64,000 nucleotides of DNA from an uncultured Oscillospiraceae bacterium. GTDB taxonomy: Bacteria > Bacillota > Clostridia > Oscillospirales > Oscillospiraceae. Location: positions 1-64,000 of the forward strand of contig CAJUPS010000007.1 of NCBI GenBank assembly GCA_910588045.1, in the 5' to 3' direction. Position numbers and translations under genes: made by a program. Positions 25,025 through 34,015 of this stretch are shown here, one piece after another; position 1 is the first letter of the stretch, and each line of letters opens with the position of its first letter. The notes under the pieces are model-generated. The model saw only the letters and a list, made by a program, of their open reading frames with translations. It did no database searches and had not been told where the DNA came from.

Positions 25025-25480
25025 ATGATTTACGCCAAAAACAAATACGCCCTGTCCTACCGGGGGATCCACCCCAACCTGGACCTGGCGCTGGAGCACA
25101 TCACGGAGGACTATCTGGCCTCCATCGGCGAGACCCGGGTGGAGCTGAAGGGCGGCGACGTGTACGCCACCCGCTTCACCTACGAGACCATCCCGGCCCA
25201 GGAGAGCTTCTTCGAGGCGCACAGGAAGTACCTGGACATCCACATCATGCTCTCCGGCTCTGAGCGGGTGGAGATCGCCCCGCCGGAGAAGCTGACAGAG
25301 TTTGACCGTGTGGAGGCCAACGACTTCTACGCCTACCGGGGCGAGGGGGACTACAAGCTGGTGCTGTCCCCCGGCGACTTCCTGGTGGTCTTCCCCGATG
25401 ACGCCCACCGGATCAAGATGCAGGTGGATGGTCCCGAGACCGTGACCAAGGCGGTCTTCAAGATCCGCATTTACGATTAA
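25025..25480 (+). CDS. YhcH/YjgK/YiaL-family protein
   Basis: This 151-aa single beta-sandwich (DUF386) protein has the conserved core HRKYLDIHIMLSGSERVEIAP and SPGDFLVVFPDDAHR. Homologues (E. coli NanQ/YhcH) lie in sialic-acid operons, and NanQ has been reported to help sialic acid anomer or mutarotation steps. Metal-binding His/Asp residues are visible in the two motifs. It lies 13 nt after the permease and 19 nt before the lyase gene, strengthening the sialic-acid reading of the operon. Confidence 0.9.
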   Translation: MIYAKNKYALSYRGIHPNLDLALEHITEDYLASIGETRVELKGGDVYATRFTYETIPAQESFFEAHRKYLDIHIMLSGSERVEIAPPEKLTEFDRVEANDFYAYRGEGDYKLVLSPGDFLVVFPDDAHRIKMQVDGPETVTKAVFKIRIYD

Positions 25481-25499
25481 AGAAGGAGAAGAGTGCATT

Positions 25500-26408
25500 A
25501 TGAAAGATTTAACCAAGTATCAGGGGATTTTCCCCGCTTTTTACGCCTGCTATGACGAGAATGGCGCCATCAGTCCCGAGGCCACCCGCGCCCTGGCAAA
25601 GCACCTCCTGGACAAGGGCGTGAAGGGCCTGTACGTCGGCGGCTCCTCCGGCGAGTGCATCTACCAGAGCGTGGCCGAGCGGAAGCTGACGCTGGAGAAC
25701 GTCATGGCCGAGGTGGGCGGCAAGCTGACCATCATCGCCCACGTGGCCTGCAACAACACCGCCGACAGCCGGGAGCTGGCCGCCCACGCGGAGAGCCTGG
25801 GCGTGGACGCCATCGCGGCCATCCCCCCCATCTACTTCCACCTCCCCCCTGCCGCCATTGCGAAATACTGGAACGACATCTCCGACGCGGCCCCCCATAC
25901 GGACTTCGTCATCTACAACATCCCCCAGCTGGCGGGCGTGGCCCTGACGGTGCCCCTGCTGAAGGAGATGCTGAAAAATCCCCGGGTCATCGGCGTGAAG
26001 AACTCCTCCATGCCCGTCCAGGACATCCAGATGTGGCGGGACGAGGGCGCGTTCGTGTTCAATGGCCCTGACGAGCAGCTCCTCAGCGGCCTGGCCGCCG
26101 GAGCGGGCGGCGGCATCGGGGGCACCTATGCCGCCATGCCGGAGCTTTATCTGGAGATCTTCCGGTGCTACCAGGCGGGCGACATGGCCAAGGGCATGGA
26201 CGTCCAGAACGAGTGCTGCCGGATCATCTACAAGATGTGCACCGCCACCGGCAACCTGTACGCGGTCATCAAGGAAATTCTCCGCCGTATGGACGCCCCC
26301 GACGTGGGCAGTGTCCGCGCCCCGCTGGCCCCGCTGGCGGAGGGCGATTCCGCCGTCGTGGATGCGTGTGTGGAGATGATTCGGGCCGCGATTGCCAAGT
26401 ATTGCTGA
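25500..26408 (+). CDS. nanA: N-acetylneuraminate lyase-like DHDPS-family aldolase
   Basis: The 302-aa class I aldolase (TIM barrel) has the GGSSGE substrate-carboxylate motif (47-52), the Tyr of VIYNIPQ, and the Schiff-base Lys167 in GVKNSS. The IYNIPQLAG/GGSSGE combination is that of sialic-acid lyases rather than dihydrodipicolinate synthase. The reaction splits Neu5Ac into ManNAc and pyruvate. It is the last gene of the importer operon and is followed by a terminator. The neighbouring AGE epimerase would take ManNAc to GlcNAc. Confidence 0.85.
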   Translation: MKDLTKYQGIFPAFYACYDENGAISPEATRALAKHLLDKGVKGLYVGGSSGECIYQSVAERKLTLENVMAEVGGKLTIIAHVACNNTADSRELAAHAESLGVDAIAAIPPIYFHLPPAAIAKYWNDISDAAPHTDFVIYNIPQLAGVALTVPLLKEMLKNPRVIGVKNSSMPVQDIQMWRDEGAFVFNGPDEQLLSGLAAGAGGGIGGTYAAMPELYLEIFRCYQAGDMAKGMDVQNECCRIIYKMCTATGNLYAVIKEILRRMDAPDVGSVRAPLAPLAEGDSAVVDACVEMIRAAIAKYC

Positions 26409-26426
26409 CCCTGCCATTTGGTCCGT

Positions 26427-26460
26427 GGGCCGTGCCGCTCTGGCGGCACGGCCCCTTTCT
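26427..26460 (+). terminator. Terminator of the sialic-acid importer operon
   Basis: GGGCCGTGCCGC (26427-26438) pairs perfectly with 26443-26454 over a 4-nt loop, followed by CTTTCT. Confidence 0.8.
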
Positions 26461-26585
26461 GCTATGCCCACAATGTATGCCGACCCATGTCCTGGGGGTA
26501 TTTGATGTTTTCGCCGGTTAGGAGTACAATAATACAATACGCGGATCCCAAAAAATCCAGGCCCGCAGGCGGAAAGAGGAGAGAG

Positions 26586-28352
26586 ATGAAGGAACTGAAA
26601 ATGATTGGCGGATACGTCCGGCGCTACTGGCCGCGCTATGCGGCGGGAATCATTGCGCTGGCGCTGGTAGACCTGATGAACGTCTACATCCCCCAGTTCA
26701 CCGGGGAAATCACGGACGGGCTGAAGGCCGGAACCATCGACATGGACGGCGTATGGCGGCTGGTAGCGGGCATCGTCCTGCTGGGTGCGGGGATGGCGCT
26801 GGGTCGGCTGGGGTGGCGATATTTCATATTTGGCACGTCTCAGTCCATTCAGAGGGACATGCAGCAGGACTTGTTCGCCCACCTGGAGAAGCTCTCCATG
26901 CGCTACTTCAACGAGCACAAGACCGGCGATCTGATGGCCCATTTCACCAACGATTTGCAGGCCGTCCGGATGCTGATGGGCCCCACCATCGTGACGGCCT
27001 TTGACGCGTCGGTGATGCTGGTGATGGTGCTGGGGAAGATGATTCTGTACGTGGACGCCCGCCTGACCCTGGTGGCGGTGATCCCGCTGCTGCTGATCAT
27101 GTACGGCGACTACGCCTACGGGAAGGTCATGCACCGGAAGTTCTTCGCCAAGCAGCGGGCCTTCTCCGACCTGACTGACCAGGTCCAGGAGTCCGTCAGC
27201 GGCATCCGGGTCATCAAGGCCTTCGTTCAGGAGCGGAAGGAGCTGGCCGCCTTCGCCAAGGTCAACCGGCTCAATCAGGACCGAAATATGGACGTGGCCC
27301 GGACCCAGGCGCTGTTTCTGCCCCTGTTGGACATGATCATCGGCGTCAGCGGCCTGCTGACGCTGCTGTACGGCGGCTATCTGGCCATCGCCGGGGAGAT
27401 CACCCTGGGCCAGTTCGAGGCGTTCAACCTCTACATCGGCATGTTGGTGTGGCCCATGATGGCGGCGGGCGAGTGCATCACCTTTGTCTCCCAGGGCATG
27501 GCCAGCGCGAAGCGCATTCAGACCATCCTGGAGGAACGCCCTGAGATCACGGACGGCCCGGGGACCATGGACGATACCGGGCTGCGGGGAGAGATCGACC
27601 TGCGGGATCTGACCTTTGCCTATCCCGGCCACGAGGAGGTGCGGGCGCTGGAGCACATCAGCGTCCACGTGGCCCCCGGGGAGACCCTGGCCATTCTTGG
27701 CCGCACCGGCAGCGGCAAGAGCACCCTGGCCAACCTCCTGCTCCGGCTTTACAACACCGACAGCGGCATGATCTGCCTGGACGGGCGGCCCCTGTCCAGG
27801 ATCCCCCTGGCGGTCGTGCGGCGGGACATCGCCTACGTTCCCCAGGACAGCTTCCTGTTCTCCGACACCCTGGAGCGCAATATCGCCTTCGGCGTGGACG
27901 ACCTGTGCCCGGAGGACATCCAGAGCGCCGCGAGGGACGCCTGCATCCATGACAACATCATGGACTTCCCCGAGGGCTATCAGACCATGGTGGGCGAGCG
28001 GGGCGTGACCCTCTCCGGCGGGCAGAAGCAGCGCAGCGCCATTGCCCGGGCCCTGCTGAAGAATGCGCCCATCCTGATCTTGGACGACGCCCTCTCGGCG
28101 GTGGACACGGACACGGAGGAGCAGATCCTGCAAAACCTCCGGAAAAATCGGGCGGGCCGCACCACCATTATCATCGCCCACCGGATCTCCACCATTCAGA
28201 ACGCAGACCACATCCTGGTCCTGGACGACGGCAGGGCCGCGGAGTACGGCGCCCACGAGGAGCTGATGGCCCTGGGCGGCATCTACTGCGGCATCTATGA
28301 AAAGCAGCAGCTGGAGAAGCAGCTGCATGAGGAAGGGGGCGCGGTATCATGA
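26586..28352 (+). CDS. Heterodimeric ABC exporter half-transporter, degenerate-site subunit
   Basis: The 588-aa fused membrane domain (six helices, about 1-320) and ATPase has Walker A GRTGSGKST (near 373), signature LSGGQKQRSA (near 476), and Walker B LILDDALSAVD, where catalytic Glu is replaced by Asp501. That substitution marks the degenerate-site partner in heterodimers such as BmrC/BmrD and TM287/288. The ATG at 26586 follows AGAGGAGAG; the upstream open frame is spurious. It overlaps the partner gene by 4 nt. Substrate unknown (drug or lipid/peptide export are usual). Confidence 0.9.
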   Translation: MKELKMIGGYVRRYWPRYAAGIIALALVDLMNVYIPQFTGEITDGLKAGTIDMDGVWRLVAGIVLLGAGMALGRLGWRYFIFGTSQSIQRDMQQDLFAHLEKLSMRYFNEHKTGDLMAHFTNDLQAVRMLMGPTIVTAFDASVMLVMVLGKMILYVDARLTLVAVIPLLLIMYGDYAYGKVMHRKFFAKQRAFSDLTDQVQESVSGIRVIKAFVQERKELAAFAKVNRLNQDRNMDVARTQALFLPLLDMIIGVSGLLTLLYGGYLAIAGEITLGQFEAFNLYIGMLVWPMMAAGECITFVSQGMASAKRIQTILEERPEITDGPGTMDDTGLRGEIDLRDLTFAYPGHEEVRALEHISVHVAPGETLAILGRTGSGKSTLANLLLRLYNTDSGMICLDGRPLSRIPLAVVRRDIAYVPQDSFLFSDTLERNIAFGVDDLCPEDIQSAARDACIHDNIMDFPEGYQTMVGERGVTLSGGQKQRSAIARALLKNAPILILDDALSAVDTDTEEQILQNLRKNRAGRTTIIIAHRISTIQNADHILVLDDGRAAEYGAHEELMALGGIYCGIYEKQQLEKQLHEEGGAVS

Positions 28353-30148
28353 GCCTGTTCTCCAAAAAATCCGGCGAGAGGCCGGAGGACATCCACTACG
28401 AGGGCAGCGCCGTCCTGCGGATGCTCTCCTACCTGAAGCCCCACGTGAAGACGGTGGCAGTCTGTTTGCTGCTGGTGCTTGTGCTGACCGGGCTGGAACT
28501 GTACCGGCCCATCCTCACCGGGGACGCCATCGACCGGTATATTGCAGGGGAGTATGCCCCGGGCGAGGCGGTGGAGGCCCGTTTCCGGGGGCTGCTGCTG
28601 GCGGCGGGGCTGTACCTGGGCACGCTGGCGATCTCCTTTTTCTGCAACAACCGGCTGATGATCCTGCTCCAGCGGACCGGGCAGCGCATTGTCTATGAGA
28701 TGCGCCGGGAGCTGTTTGAGCACGTGGAGAGCCTGTCCATGCGCTTTTTCGATCTGACCCCGGTGGGCAAGATCGTCACCCGGGTGACCAACGACGTGGA
28801 GGCGGTCAACGAGCTGTACGCCAACATCCTGGTCAAGCTGTTTCGGAACGTGGTAAAGATCATCGGTCTGGCCGTGGTGATGCTGGCGCTGGATGTGCGC
28901 ATGGCGCTCCTGAGCTTCGTGATGGTGCCGCTGGTGACGGTACTGACGGTCATCACCCGGATGCTGGCCCTCCGGGCCAACCGGGAGATGCGCACCCGCC
29001 TGACGGAGCTGAACACCTTCCTCTCGGAGCACCTCTCCGGCATGAAGATTATCCAGATTTTCAACCGGGAGGAGCGAAAGTTCCAGGAATTTGCCGCACG
29101 CAGCAACGCCCACTACAGGGCCAGCTTCCGGGCCATGATGGTCAACGCCGTGTTCCGCCCCTTCATCGTGCTGACCGGTGTGGTGGCCATGGCCATCGTC
29201 ATCGCGGCGGGGAGCCACGGCGTGCTGGAGGGCACGGTGTCCTTCGGTACGATGTACATCTTCCTACAGTACATCCGCACCTTCTTCGAGCCCATCCAGG
29301 ACCTGGCGGAGCAGCTGTCCACCCTCCAGTCCGCCGTGGCCTCGGCGGAGAAGATCTTCACGCTGCTGGACGAGAAGCCCCTGCTCCACGACCCGGAGAC
29401 GCCGGTGGAACCGGAGGAGATCCACGGGCGCATCGAATTTAAGCACGTCTGGTTCGCCTACGACAATGAAAATTTCATCCTGCGGGATGTGAGCTTCGTC
29501 ATCGAGCCGGGACAGCGGGTGGCCTTCGTGGGGGCCACCGGAGCGGGAAAGAGCTCCATTCTGAACCTCATCGGGCGATACTACGACGTGCAGAAGGGAG
29601 AAATCCTGATCGACGGCATCAACATCAAGGATCTGAGCCGGGAGCGGCTTCGCCGGGCCATTGGGCAGGTGCAGCAGGACGTGTTCATCTTCACCGGGGA
29701 CATCCGGAGCAACATCCGCCTCCGGGAGGAGGACATCACCGACATGGACATCCGGGATGCGTCCCGCCGGGTCAACGCGGACCGGTTCATCAACCGTCTG
29801 CCGGGCGGCTACGGCGAGCGCGTGACGGAGCGCGGTTCCACCTTCTCCGCCGGACAGCGGCAGCTGCTGAGCTTTGCCCGAACCCTGGCCTTCCACCCGG
29901 ACATCCTGATTCTGGACGAGGCCACCGCCAACATCGACACGGAGACCGAGCAGTGGATTCAGGAGGCCCTGGAGACGATGATGACGGGGCGCACCACCAT
30001 CATGGTGGCCCACCGGCTGTCCACCGTCCAGCACGCGGACAAGATCATCGTCATGCACAAGGGCCGCATCTGCGAGAGCGGCACCCACCAGGAGCTCCTG
30101 GAGCAGGGCGGGATTTATCAGAAGCTGTATCAATTACAGCTGGCATGA
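28349..30148 (+). CDS. Heterodimeric ABC exporter half-transporter, catalytic subunit
   Basis: The 599-aa partner of the preceding gene has six N-terminal membrane helices, Walker A GATGAGKSS, Walker B ILILDEATAN with catalytic Glu524, and an altered signature FSAGQ (499-503) in place of LSGGQ. The altered signature faces the Asp501 site of the partner, so one ATP site is non-canonical and the other intact, as in BmrCD-type exporters. The ATGA overlap shows translational coupling and probably 1:1 assembly. Confidence 0.92.
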   Translation: MSLFSKKSGERPEDIHYEGSAVLRMLSYLKPHVKTVAVCLLLVLVLTGLELYRPILTGDAIDRYIAGEYAPGEAVEARFRGLLLAAGLYLGTLAISFFCNNRLMILLQRTGQRIVYEMRRELFEHVESLSMRFFDLTPVGKIVTRVTNDVEAVNELYANILVKLFRNVVKIIGLAVVMLALDVRMALLSFVMVPLVTVLTVITRMLALRANREMRTRLTELNTFLSEHLSGMKIIQIFNREERKFQEFAARSNAHYRASFRAMMVNAVFRPFIVLTGVVAMAIVIAAGSHGVLEGTVSFGTMYIFLQYIRTFFEPIQDLAEQLSTLQSAVASAEKIFTLLDEKPLLHDPETPVEPEEIHGRIEFKHVWFAYDNENFILRDVSFVIEPGQRVAFVGATGAGKSSILNLIGRYYDVQKGEILIDGINIKDLSRERLRRAIGQVQQDVFIFTGDIRSNIRLREEDITDMDIRDASRRVNADRFINRLPGGYGERVTERGSTFSAGQRQLLSFARTLAFHPDILILDEATANIDTETEQWIQEALETMMTGRTTIMVAHRLSTVQHADKIIVMHKGRICESGTHQELLEQGGIYQKLYQLQLA

Positions 30149-30149
30149 G

Positions 30150-30171
30150 CCTTTTTCTTGAAAGAAAAAGG
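30150..30171 (+). terminator. Terminator after the ABC exporter
   Basis: CCTTTTTCTT-GA-AAGAAAAAGG, a perfect 10-bp palindrome overlapping the end of the operon. An almost identical sequence ends the ribosomal operon at 35536. Confidence 0.7.
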
Positions 30172-30285
30172 TTCCCAAAGAGAACTTTTGCGCGCTCTGC
30201 GGCCCCTGCTTTTCCAACATTTCCGCACGGTGACGATGCTGCATTTTTGAATGGGACGCTATTATACATTTAAGGAGGAACCACT

Positions 30286-31788
30286 ATGAGCAACACCTTT
30301 TTCTGTGCGCGGACATCCCCTCTGGTGGAGACCATCCGGGGCCCGGTGAGGGGCTACCACGATGGGGAGCTGGACATCTTTAAGGGGATCCCCTATGGTC
30401 AGGGGCGGCGCTTCCGTGCGCCGGAGCCCGTCCCCGCCTGGAAGGAGCCCCTGGACGCCACCAACTACGGCTATGTGTGCCCCCTGCTGTCCATGGAGAA
30501 GCCCGCTGGGGAACTCCGGGTCCCCCACCGCTACTGGGTGCAGGACGAGGACTGTTTGAATCTGAACGTCTGGACCCCGGGGTGTGACGGGAAAAGGCGG
30601 CCCGTACTGTTCTGGATTCACGGGGGCAGCTACGTTGCCGGGTCCTCCATCGAGCAGCTGGCCTACGAGGGGGAGAACATGGCCCGGCTGGGGAACTGCG
30701 TGGTGGTCTCCATCAACCACCGGCTCAACATCCTGGGGTATCTGGATCTCTCGGCGTACGGACCGGAGTATGAAAACTCCGGCAACGCCGGTGGGGACGA
30801 CATCGTACTGGCGCTGCGCTGGGTGCACGAGAATATTGCCGCCTTCGGCGGGGACCCGGACAACGTGACCGTGTTCGGTCAGTCCGGCGGCGGGGCCAAG
30901 GTGACTACGCTGCTGCAAACCCCTGCGGCGGACGGCCTGTATCACCGGGGCATCATCATGAGCGGCGTGATTGGCTCCCTGCTGATGGACGGCTGCGGCA
31001 GCGTCCGGGAGTGCGCTGAGGCCATGATGAAGGAGCTGGGTGTGGACGGCGTGGACGGTCTGGAGCGCGCGCCCTATGCCCAGCTGGCGGCGGCCTATAA
31101 CAAAGTGAGTCCGGCCCTGGAGGAGCAGGGGAAGGGCGTGGGCTGCACACCCACGCCCAACCGGTTCTACCTGGGCGACCCCCTCACCAACGGCACCGGC
31201 TTCCGGCCGGAGACGGTGAAGGTCCCCCTGCTGGTGGGCACCGTTTTTGCGGAGTTCTTCGGCTTTATGAACGGCAGCGGCACGCCTGTATCCGAGGTGC
31301 TGGGCAAGGAGGCGGCGGAGAAGCTGCTCCCCCTGTTCCACGCGGCTTACCCCGGCCGGGCGGACGGCGACCTGCTGACGCTGGACACCCTCTTCCGCGT
31401 ACCCACCATCGCCTATATCAAGGCCCGCGCGGCGGCGGGCGGGGACGTGTACAGCTACCTCTTCCAGCAGGATTTCCCCATCAACGGCCGGACCACCGCC
31501 TGGCACTGCGCGGACATCCCCTTCTTCTTCCACAACGCGGAGCTCGTCCCCGCGTGCCACTTCGATGGCGCGGCGGCGCTGGAGGAGCGCATCTTCCAGG
31601 CTGTGATGCGCTTCGCCCGCTCGGGCGAGCCCGGCTGGCCCGCCAGCACGCCGGAGGAGGAGCGCACGCTCCTCTTTGGCCCGGAGGACCGCCTGGTCGT
31701 CAACCATGACCACGAGCTCGTTACATCCCTCGAACCCCTGGTGGAGCAGCTCATGGCGCGGATGAAGGATACGCAGGTCCAGCATTAG
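30286..31788 (+). CDS. Type-B carboxylesterase
   Basis: The 500-aa alpha/beta-hydrolase of the carboxylesterase/cholinesterase-like family has the oxyanion motif HGGSY (near 115), the EDCLNLNVW signature typical of the family, and the nucleophile elbow GQSGGG with Ser200. Catalytic Glu and His are expected downstream (a WHCADIPFFF segment carries the usual C-terminal His). No signal peptide is seen, so it is cytosolic. RBS AAGGAGG is strong. It hydrolyses carboxyl esters; the physiological substrate is unknown. It is a single-gene unit between two terminators. Confidence 0.92.
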   Translation: MSNTFFCARTSPLVETIRGPVRGYHDGELDIFKGIPYGQGRRFRAPEPVPAWKEPLDATNYGYVCPLLSMEKPAGELRVPHRYWVQDEDCLNLNVWTPGCDGKRRPVLFWIHGGSYVAGSSIEQLAYEGENMARLGNCVVVSINHRLNILGYLDLSAYGPEYENSGNAGGDDIVLALRWVHENIAAFGGDPDNVTVFGQSGGGAKVTTLLQTPAADGLYHRGIIMSGVIGSLLMDGCGSVRECAEAMMKELGVDGVDGLERAPYAQLAAAYNKVSPALEEQGKGVGCTPTPNRFYLGDPLTNGTGFRPETVKVPLLVGTVFAEFFGFMNGSGTPVSEVLGKEAAEKLLPLFHAAYPGRADGDLLTLDTLFRVPTIAYIKARAAAGGDVYSYLFQQDFPINGRTTAWHCADIPFFFHNAELVPACHFDGAAALEERIFQAVMRFARSGEPGWPASTPEEERTLLFGPEDRLVVNHDHELVTSLEPLVEQLMARMKDTQVQH

Positions 31789-31818
31789 TCGTTTTTCTTG
31801 TACCGAAGCGCATACAGG

Positions 31819-31854
31819 AAAGAGCACAGCCACGCAAGCGCGGCTGTGCTCTTT
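31819..31854. terminator. Bidirectional terminator between esterase and XRE-TPR gene
   Basis: AAAGAGCACAGCC (31819-31831) pairs perfectly with GGCTGTGCTCTTT (31842-31854) around a 10-nt loop, giving T-runs on both strands between two convergent genes. Confidence 0.8.
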
Positions 31855-31856
31855 CG

Positions 31857-32981
31857 CTATACGACGCCTGCCGGTCCGGAGTCCGTATCCGGTAACACAC
31901 CGCACGCCTCTTTCAGCCGTCCCAACAGGGCGCGGAAATCCTCCCGCTGCCGCAGAGGCGCCAGTTCCTCGCTCTCATCCAAGGCCGCATACATATATTT
32001 TGCCAGATAGGCGGCAGACATCCCGGAACGGCGCATATTCAGCTTGTCGTAAAAGGCGCTCTGCGGCTCATCCCCGCTGTCCATCTGCGCCCATTGGATC
32101 AGGCTGCGGTCCACGTAGGCCGTCAGGTCCTCCATGGCCTCGTCTGCGCGTCCCTGCTTCCACAGCGCCTCCGCCCGAAGCATATACAGCGAATTGGTCA
32201 CCCCGCCCAGGTCCGCCGTATGCAGAACCTTCTCGACCGCTGTCGCCATATCCACGCACTCCAGCGCCCGCTCCCAGTCCTTCCGGCGGCAGGCGGCATT
32301 GTACAGCCCGATCAGATTCAGAGCCGCCGCCCGTCCGGCGGACCACAGCTCCGTCTGATATAGCTTCTCCGCCTCGTCCAGCTCGCCTTTCCGCAGCAAG
32401 ATGTTGGCCCGCATCGTCTGTACATTCAGCTTCGCCTCCGGCTCCTCGTCCAGAATCGCCAGGGCTTTGTCGAATTTCTCCTGCATCACATAGAGGCTGG
32501 TGAGCATACTGCGGGCGCTTGCCGCCAGGCACAAGTCGCTGCTCTTCCGGCTCTCCTCCAGGAGGGCCGCTGTCTTTTCCATCTGATTTTCATTACCATC
32601 TGTATCCATAATAGCGGGCATATACATAATGTATAGCCCAGCCGCCGCGCATTTCAGCCGCAGGTCATCCGGATACTCCCGCAGCAGCGCTTCGCAGGAC
32701 ACGACCGCCTCCCGGATCCTTCCCGCCGCAAACAGTGTCCGCCGCTCCTCCAGCAGCGCGTCGATCTCCCCCTGCTCCAGCGCCGGTCGGAAGTCCAACA
32801 GACCGTCCACCGTGGTCCCCAGCAGCCTCGCCAGGGAACACAGCATGGCCACGTCCGGTATGGCGGCGTCCGTCTCCCACTTGCTCACCGCCGCGCCGGT
32901 GACCCCCAGGACCGCCGCCATCTGTTCCTGGGTCAGATCTTTCTCTCGCCGCAGCTGCTGGATCCGTTTTCCGAGCTCCAT
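31857..32981 (-). CDS. XRE-type regulator with TPR-like helical C-terminus
   Basis: The 374-aa product has an N-terminal HTH (about 1-60; ELGKRIQQLRREKDLTQEQM, VTGAAVSKWETD) and a long all-helical region of Ala-rich repeats (about 90-350) resembling tetratricopeptide repeats, as in Rgg/PlcR-like or Clostridial XRE-TPR regulators. The ATG at 32981 is chosen over the open frame to 33044 because TGAGGAA lies upstream. The helical part may bind a peptide or protein partner. No quorum-type peptide gene is recognisable next to it. Confidence 0.8.
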   Translation of the reverse strand: MELGKRIQQLRREKDLTQEQMAAVLGVTGAAVSKWETDAAIPDVAMLCSLARLLGTTVDGLLDFRPALEQGEIDALLEERRTLFAAGRIREAVVSCEALLREYPDDLRLKCAAAGLYIMYMPAIMDTDGNENQMEKTAALLEESRKSSDLCLAASARSMLTSLYVMQEKFDKALAILDEEPEAKLNVQTMRANILLRKGELDEAEKLYQTELWSAGRAAALNLIGLYNAACRRKDWERALECVDMATAVEKVLHTADLGGVTNSLYMLRAEALWKQGRADEAMEDLTAYVDRSLIQWAQMDSGDEPQSAFYDKLNMRRSGMSAAYLAKYMYAALDESEELAPLRQREDFRALLGRLKEACGVLPDTDSGPAGVV

Positions 32982-33116
32982 GCTTCTGTTCCTCAATTTC
33001 CGGAGGCGTCCCCCCTGTTCTTGGGCCCAGCTCCATAGTAGCACGGATCGGGTTCTTCCGCAATGGAGGCCCGGTTGAATGCCGCGGTCAATTTCTCAAC
33101 CGCCCTTCAACCTCCC

Positions 33117-33908
33117 TCAGCTCACCTCTCTCACCTTATCCGGTCTGGCGTACAGGACCCCCGCCTGGGCCTCCACCCCCTGGATGCGGAACAGTTCCTC
33201 CACAGTGACAAAGTCATAGCCCTCCGCCTGCAAGCAGTCAATGATCTCCAGGGCCGCGTCCACGCTGGTGGAGTAGAAGTCGTGGAGCAGGATGACGTCC
33301 CCCGGCTGGACCGCCTCCAGTACGGCGGAGACCACTTTGTCCTTATTGAGCAGCTTCCAGTCCTGGGGGTCCACGGACCAGTAGATCATGGGCGTCTTGA
33401 TGAGCTTCGCCCGCTCGCTTCCGATGAGCCCGTAGGGAGGGCGCAGCCAGAAGCTGCCCTCCCCCACCAGCTCTTTGAGCAGGACCTCCGTCTTGTGGAT
33501 CTCCTCCACCACCGTGTCCTTGTCCGTCTTCAGAAGCCGGACGTGGGAGTAGGTGTGGTTTCCGATCTGATGGCCCTCCGCCCTCATTCTCCTGAGCAGT
33601 CCGGCGTTCCCGGGGACCTGCTCCCCTATGACGAAAAAGGTAGCTGCCGCGCCCCGCTCCAGGAGGCCGTCCAACAGCCTTGTCGTGGTGTCCGCCCGAG
33701 GACCGTCGTCAAACGTCAGGGCCACATACTTCGGTTCCTCTGTCAGATCTGTCACCGTCGCCTCGTCCAGTTCCCCAAGGATCTCCATCGGGATCGTCGC
33801 CTCCCCCGAGGTATGGTAGGCGGACAGATCCGGCTCCACCGGCCGGGCACAGGCGGCCGCAGGCAGCAGGAACACGCCCGCTAAAAGCATACATACAATT
33901 TTTTTCAT
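33117..33908 (-). CDS. Polysaccharide deacetylase (NodB domain) lipoprotein
   Basis: The 263-aa product has a lipoprotein-type signal (lipobox AAAC, Cys20) and a NodB domain with catalytic/metal motifs TFDDGP (65-70), NHTYSH, RPPYG and a C-terminal LLHDFY. Carbohydrate esterase family 4 enzymes remove N- or O-acetyl groups from cell-wall or extracellular glycans. The ATG at 33908 follows a GGAAAGAGGG-like RBS; longer frames upstream have no support. It should act at the outer face of the membrane, for instance on peptidoglycan. Confidence 0.9.
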   Translation of the reverse strand: MKKIVCMLLAGVFLLPAAACARPVEPDLSAYHTSGEATIPMEILGELDEATVTDLTEEPKYVALTFDDGPRADTTTRLLDGLLERGAAATFFVIGEQVPGNAGLLRRMRAEGHQIGNHTYSHVRLLKTDKDTVVEEIHKTEVLLKELVGEGSFWLRPPYGLIGSERAKLIKTPMIYWSVDPQDWKLLNKDKVVSAVLEAVQPGDVILLHDFYSTSVDAALEIIDCLQAEGYDFVTVEELFRIQGVEAQAGVLYARPDKVREVS

Positions 33909-33971
33909 GGTTTCATCCCTCTTTCCCCGCATACTTTGGCATAGTATAACCGGGAAAACGGGAAATACACC

Positions 33972-34008
33972 GAGAGGACTGCCGTTTCCCATATGCGGCA
34001 GTCCTCTC
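33972..34008. terminator. Hairpin between zinc-ribbon and deacetylase genes
   Basis: GAGAGGACTGCCG (33972-33984) pairs with 33996-34008, extended by ACACC/GGTGT outside. It lies just after the stop of the zinc-ribbon gene and probably ends its transcript. Confidence 0.65.
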
Positions 34009-34015
34009 AAGGTGT

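Noticed and set aside
23185..25026. 613-codon minus-strand open frame across both importer permeases
   Set aside because: Asp/Gly/His-rich antisense shadow of two permease genes with clear membrane segments and EAA motifs.
25500..26408. Dihydrodipicolinate synthase (dapA) assignment
   Set aside because: GGSSGE and YNIPQ motifs and the sialic-acid gene context fit N-acetylneuraminate lyase better than lysine biosynthesis.
25509..28328. 939-codon minus-strand open frame across nanA and the ABC exporter
   Set aside because: It spans two unrelated real genes and a terminator; the composition is that of an antisense shadow.
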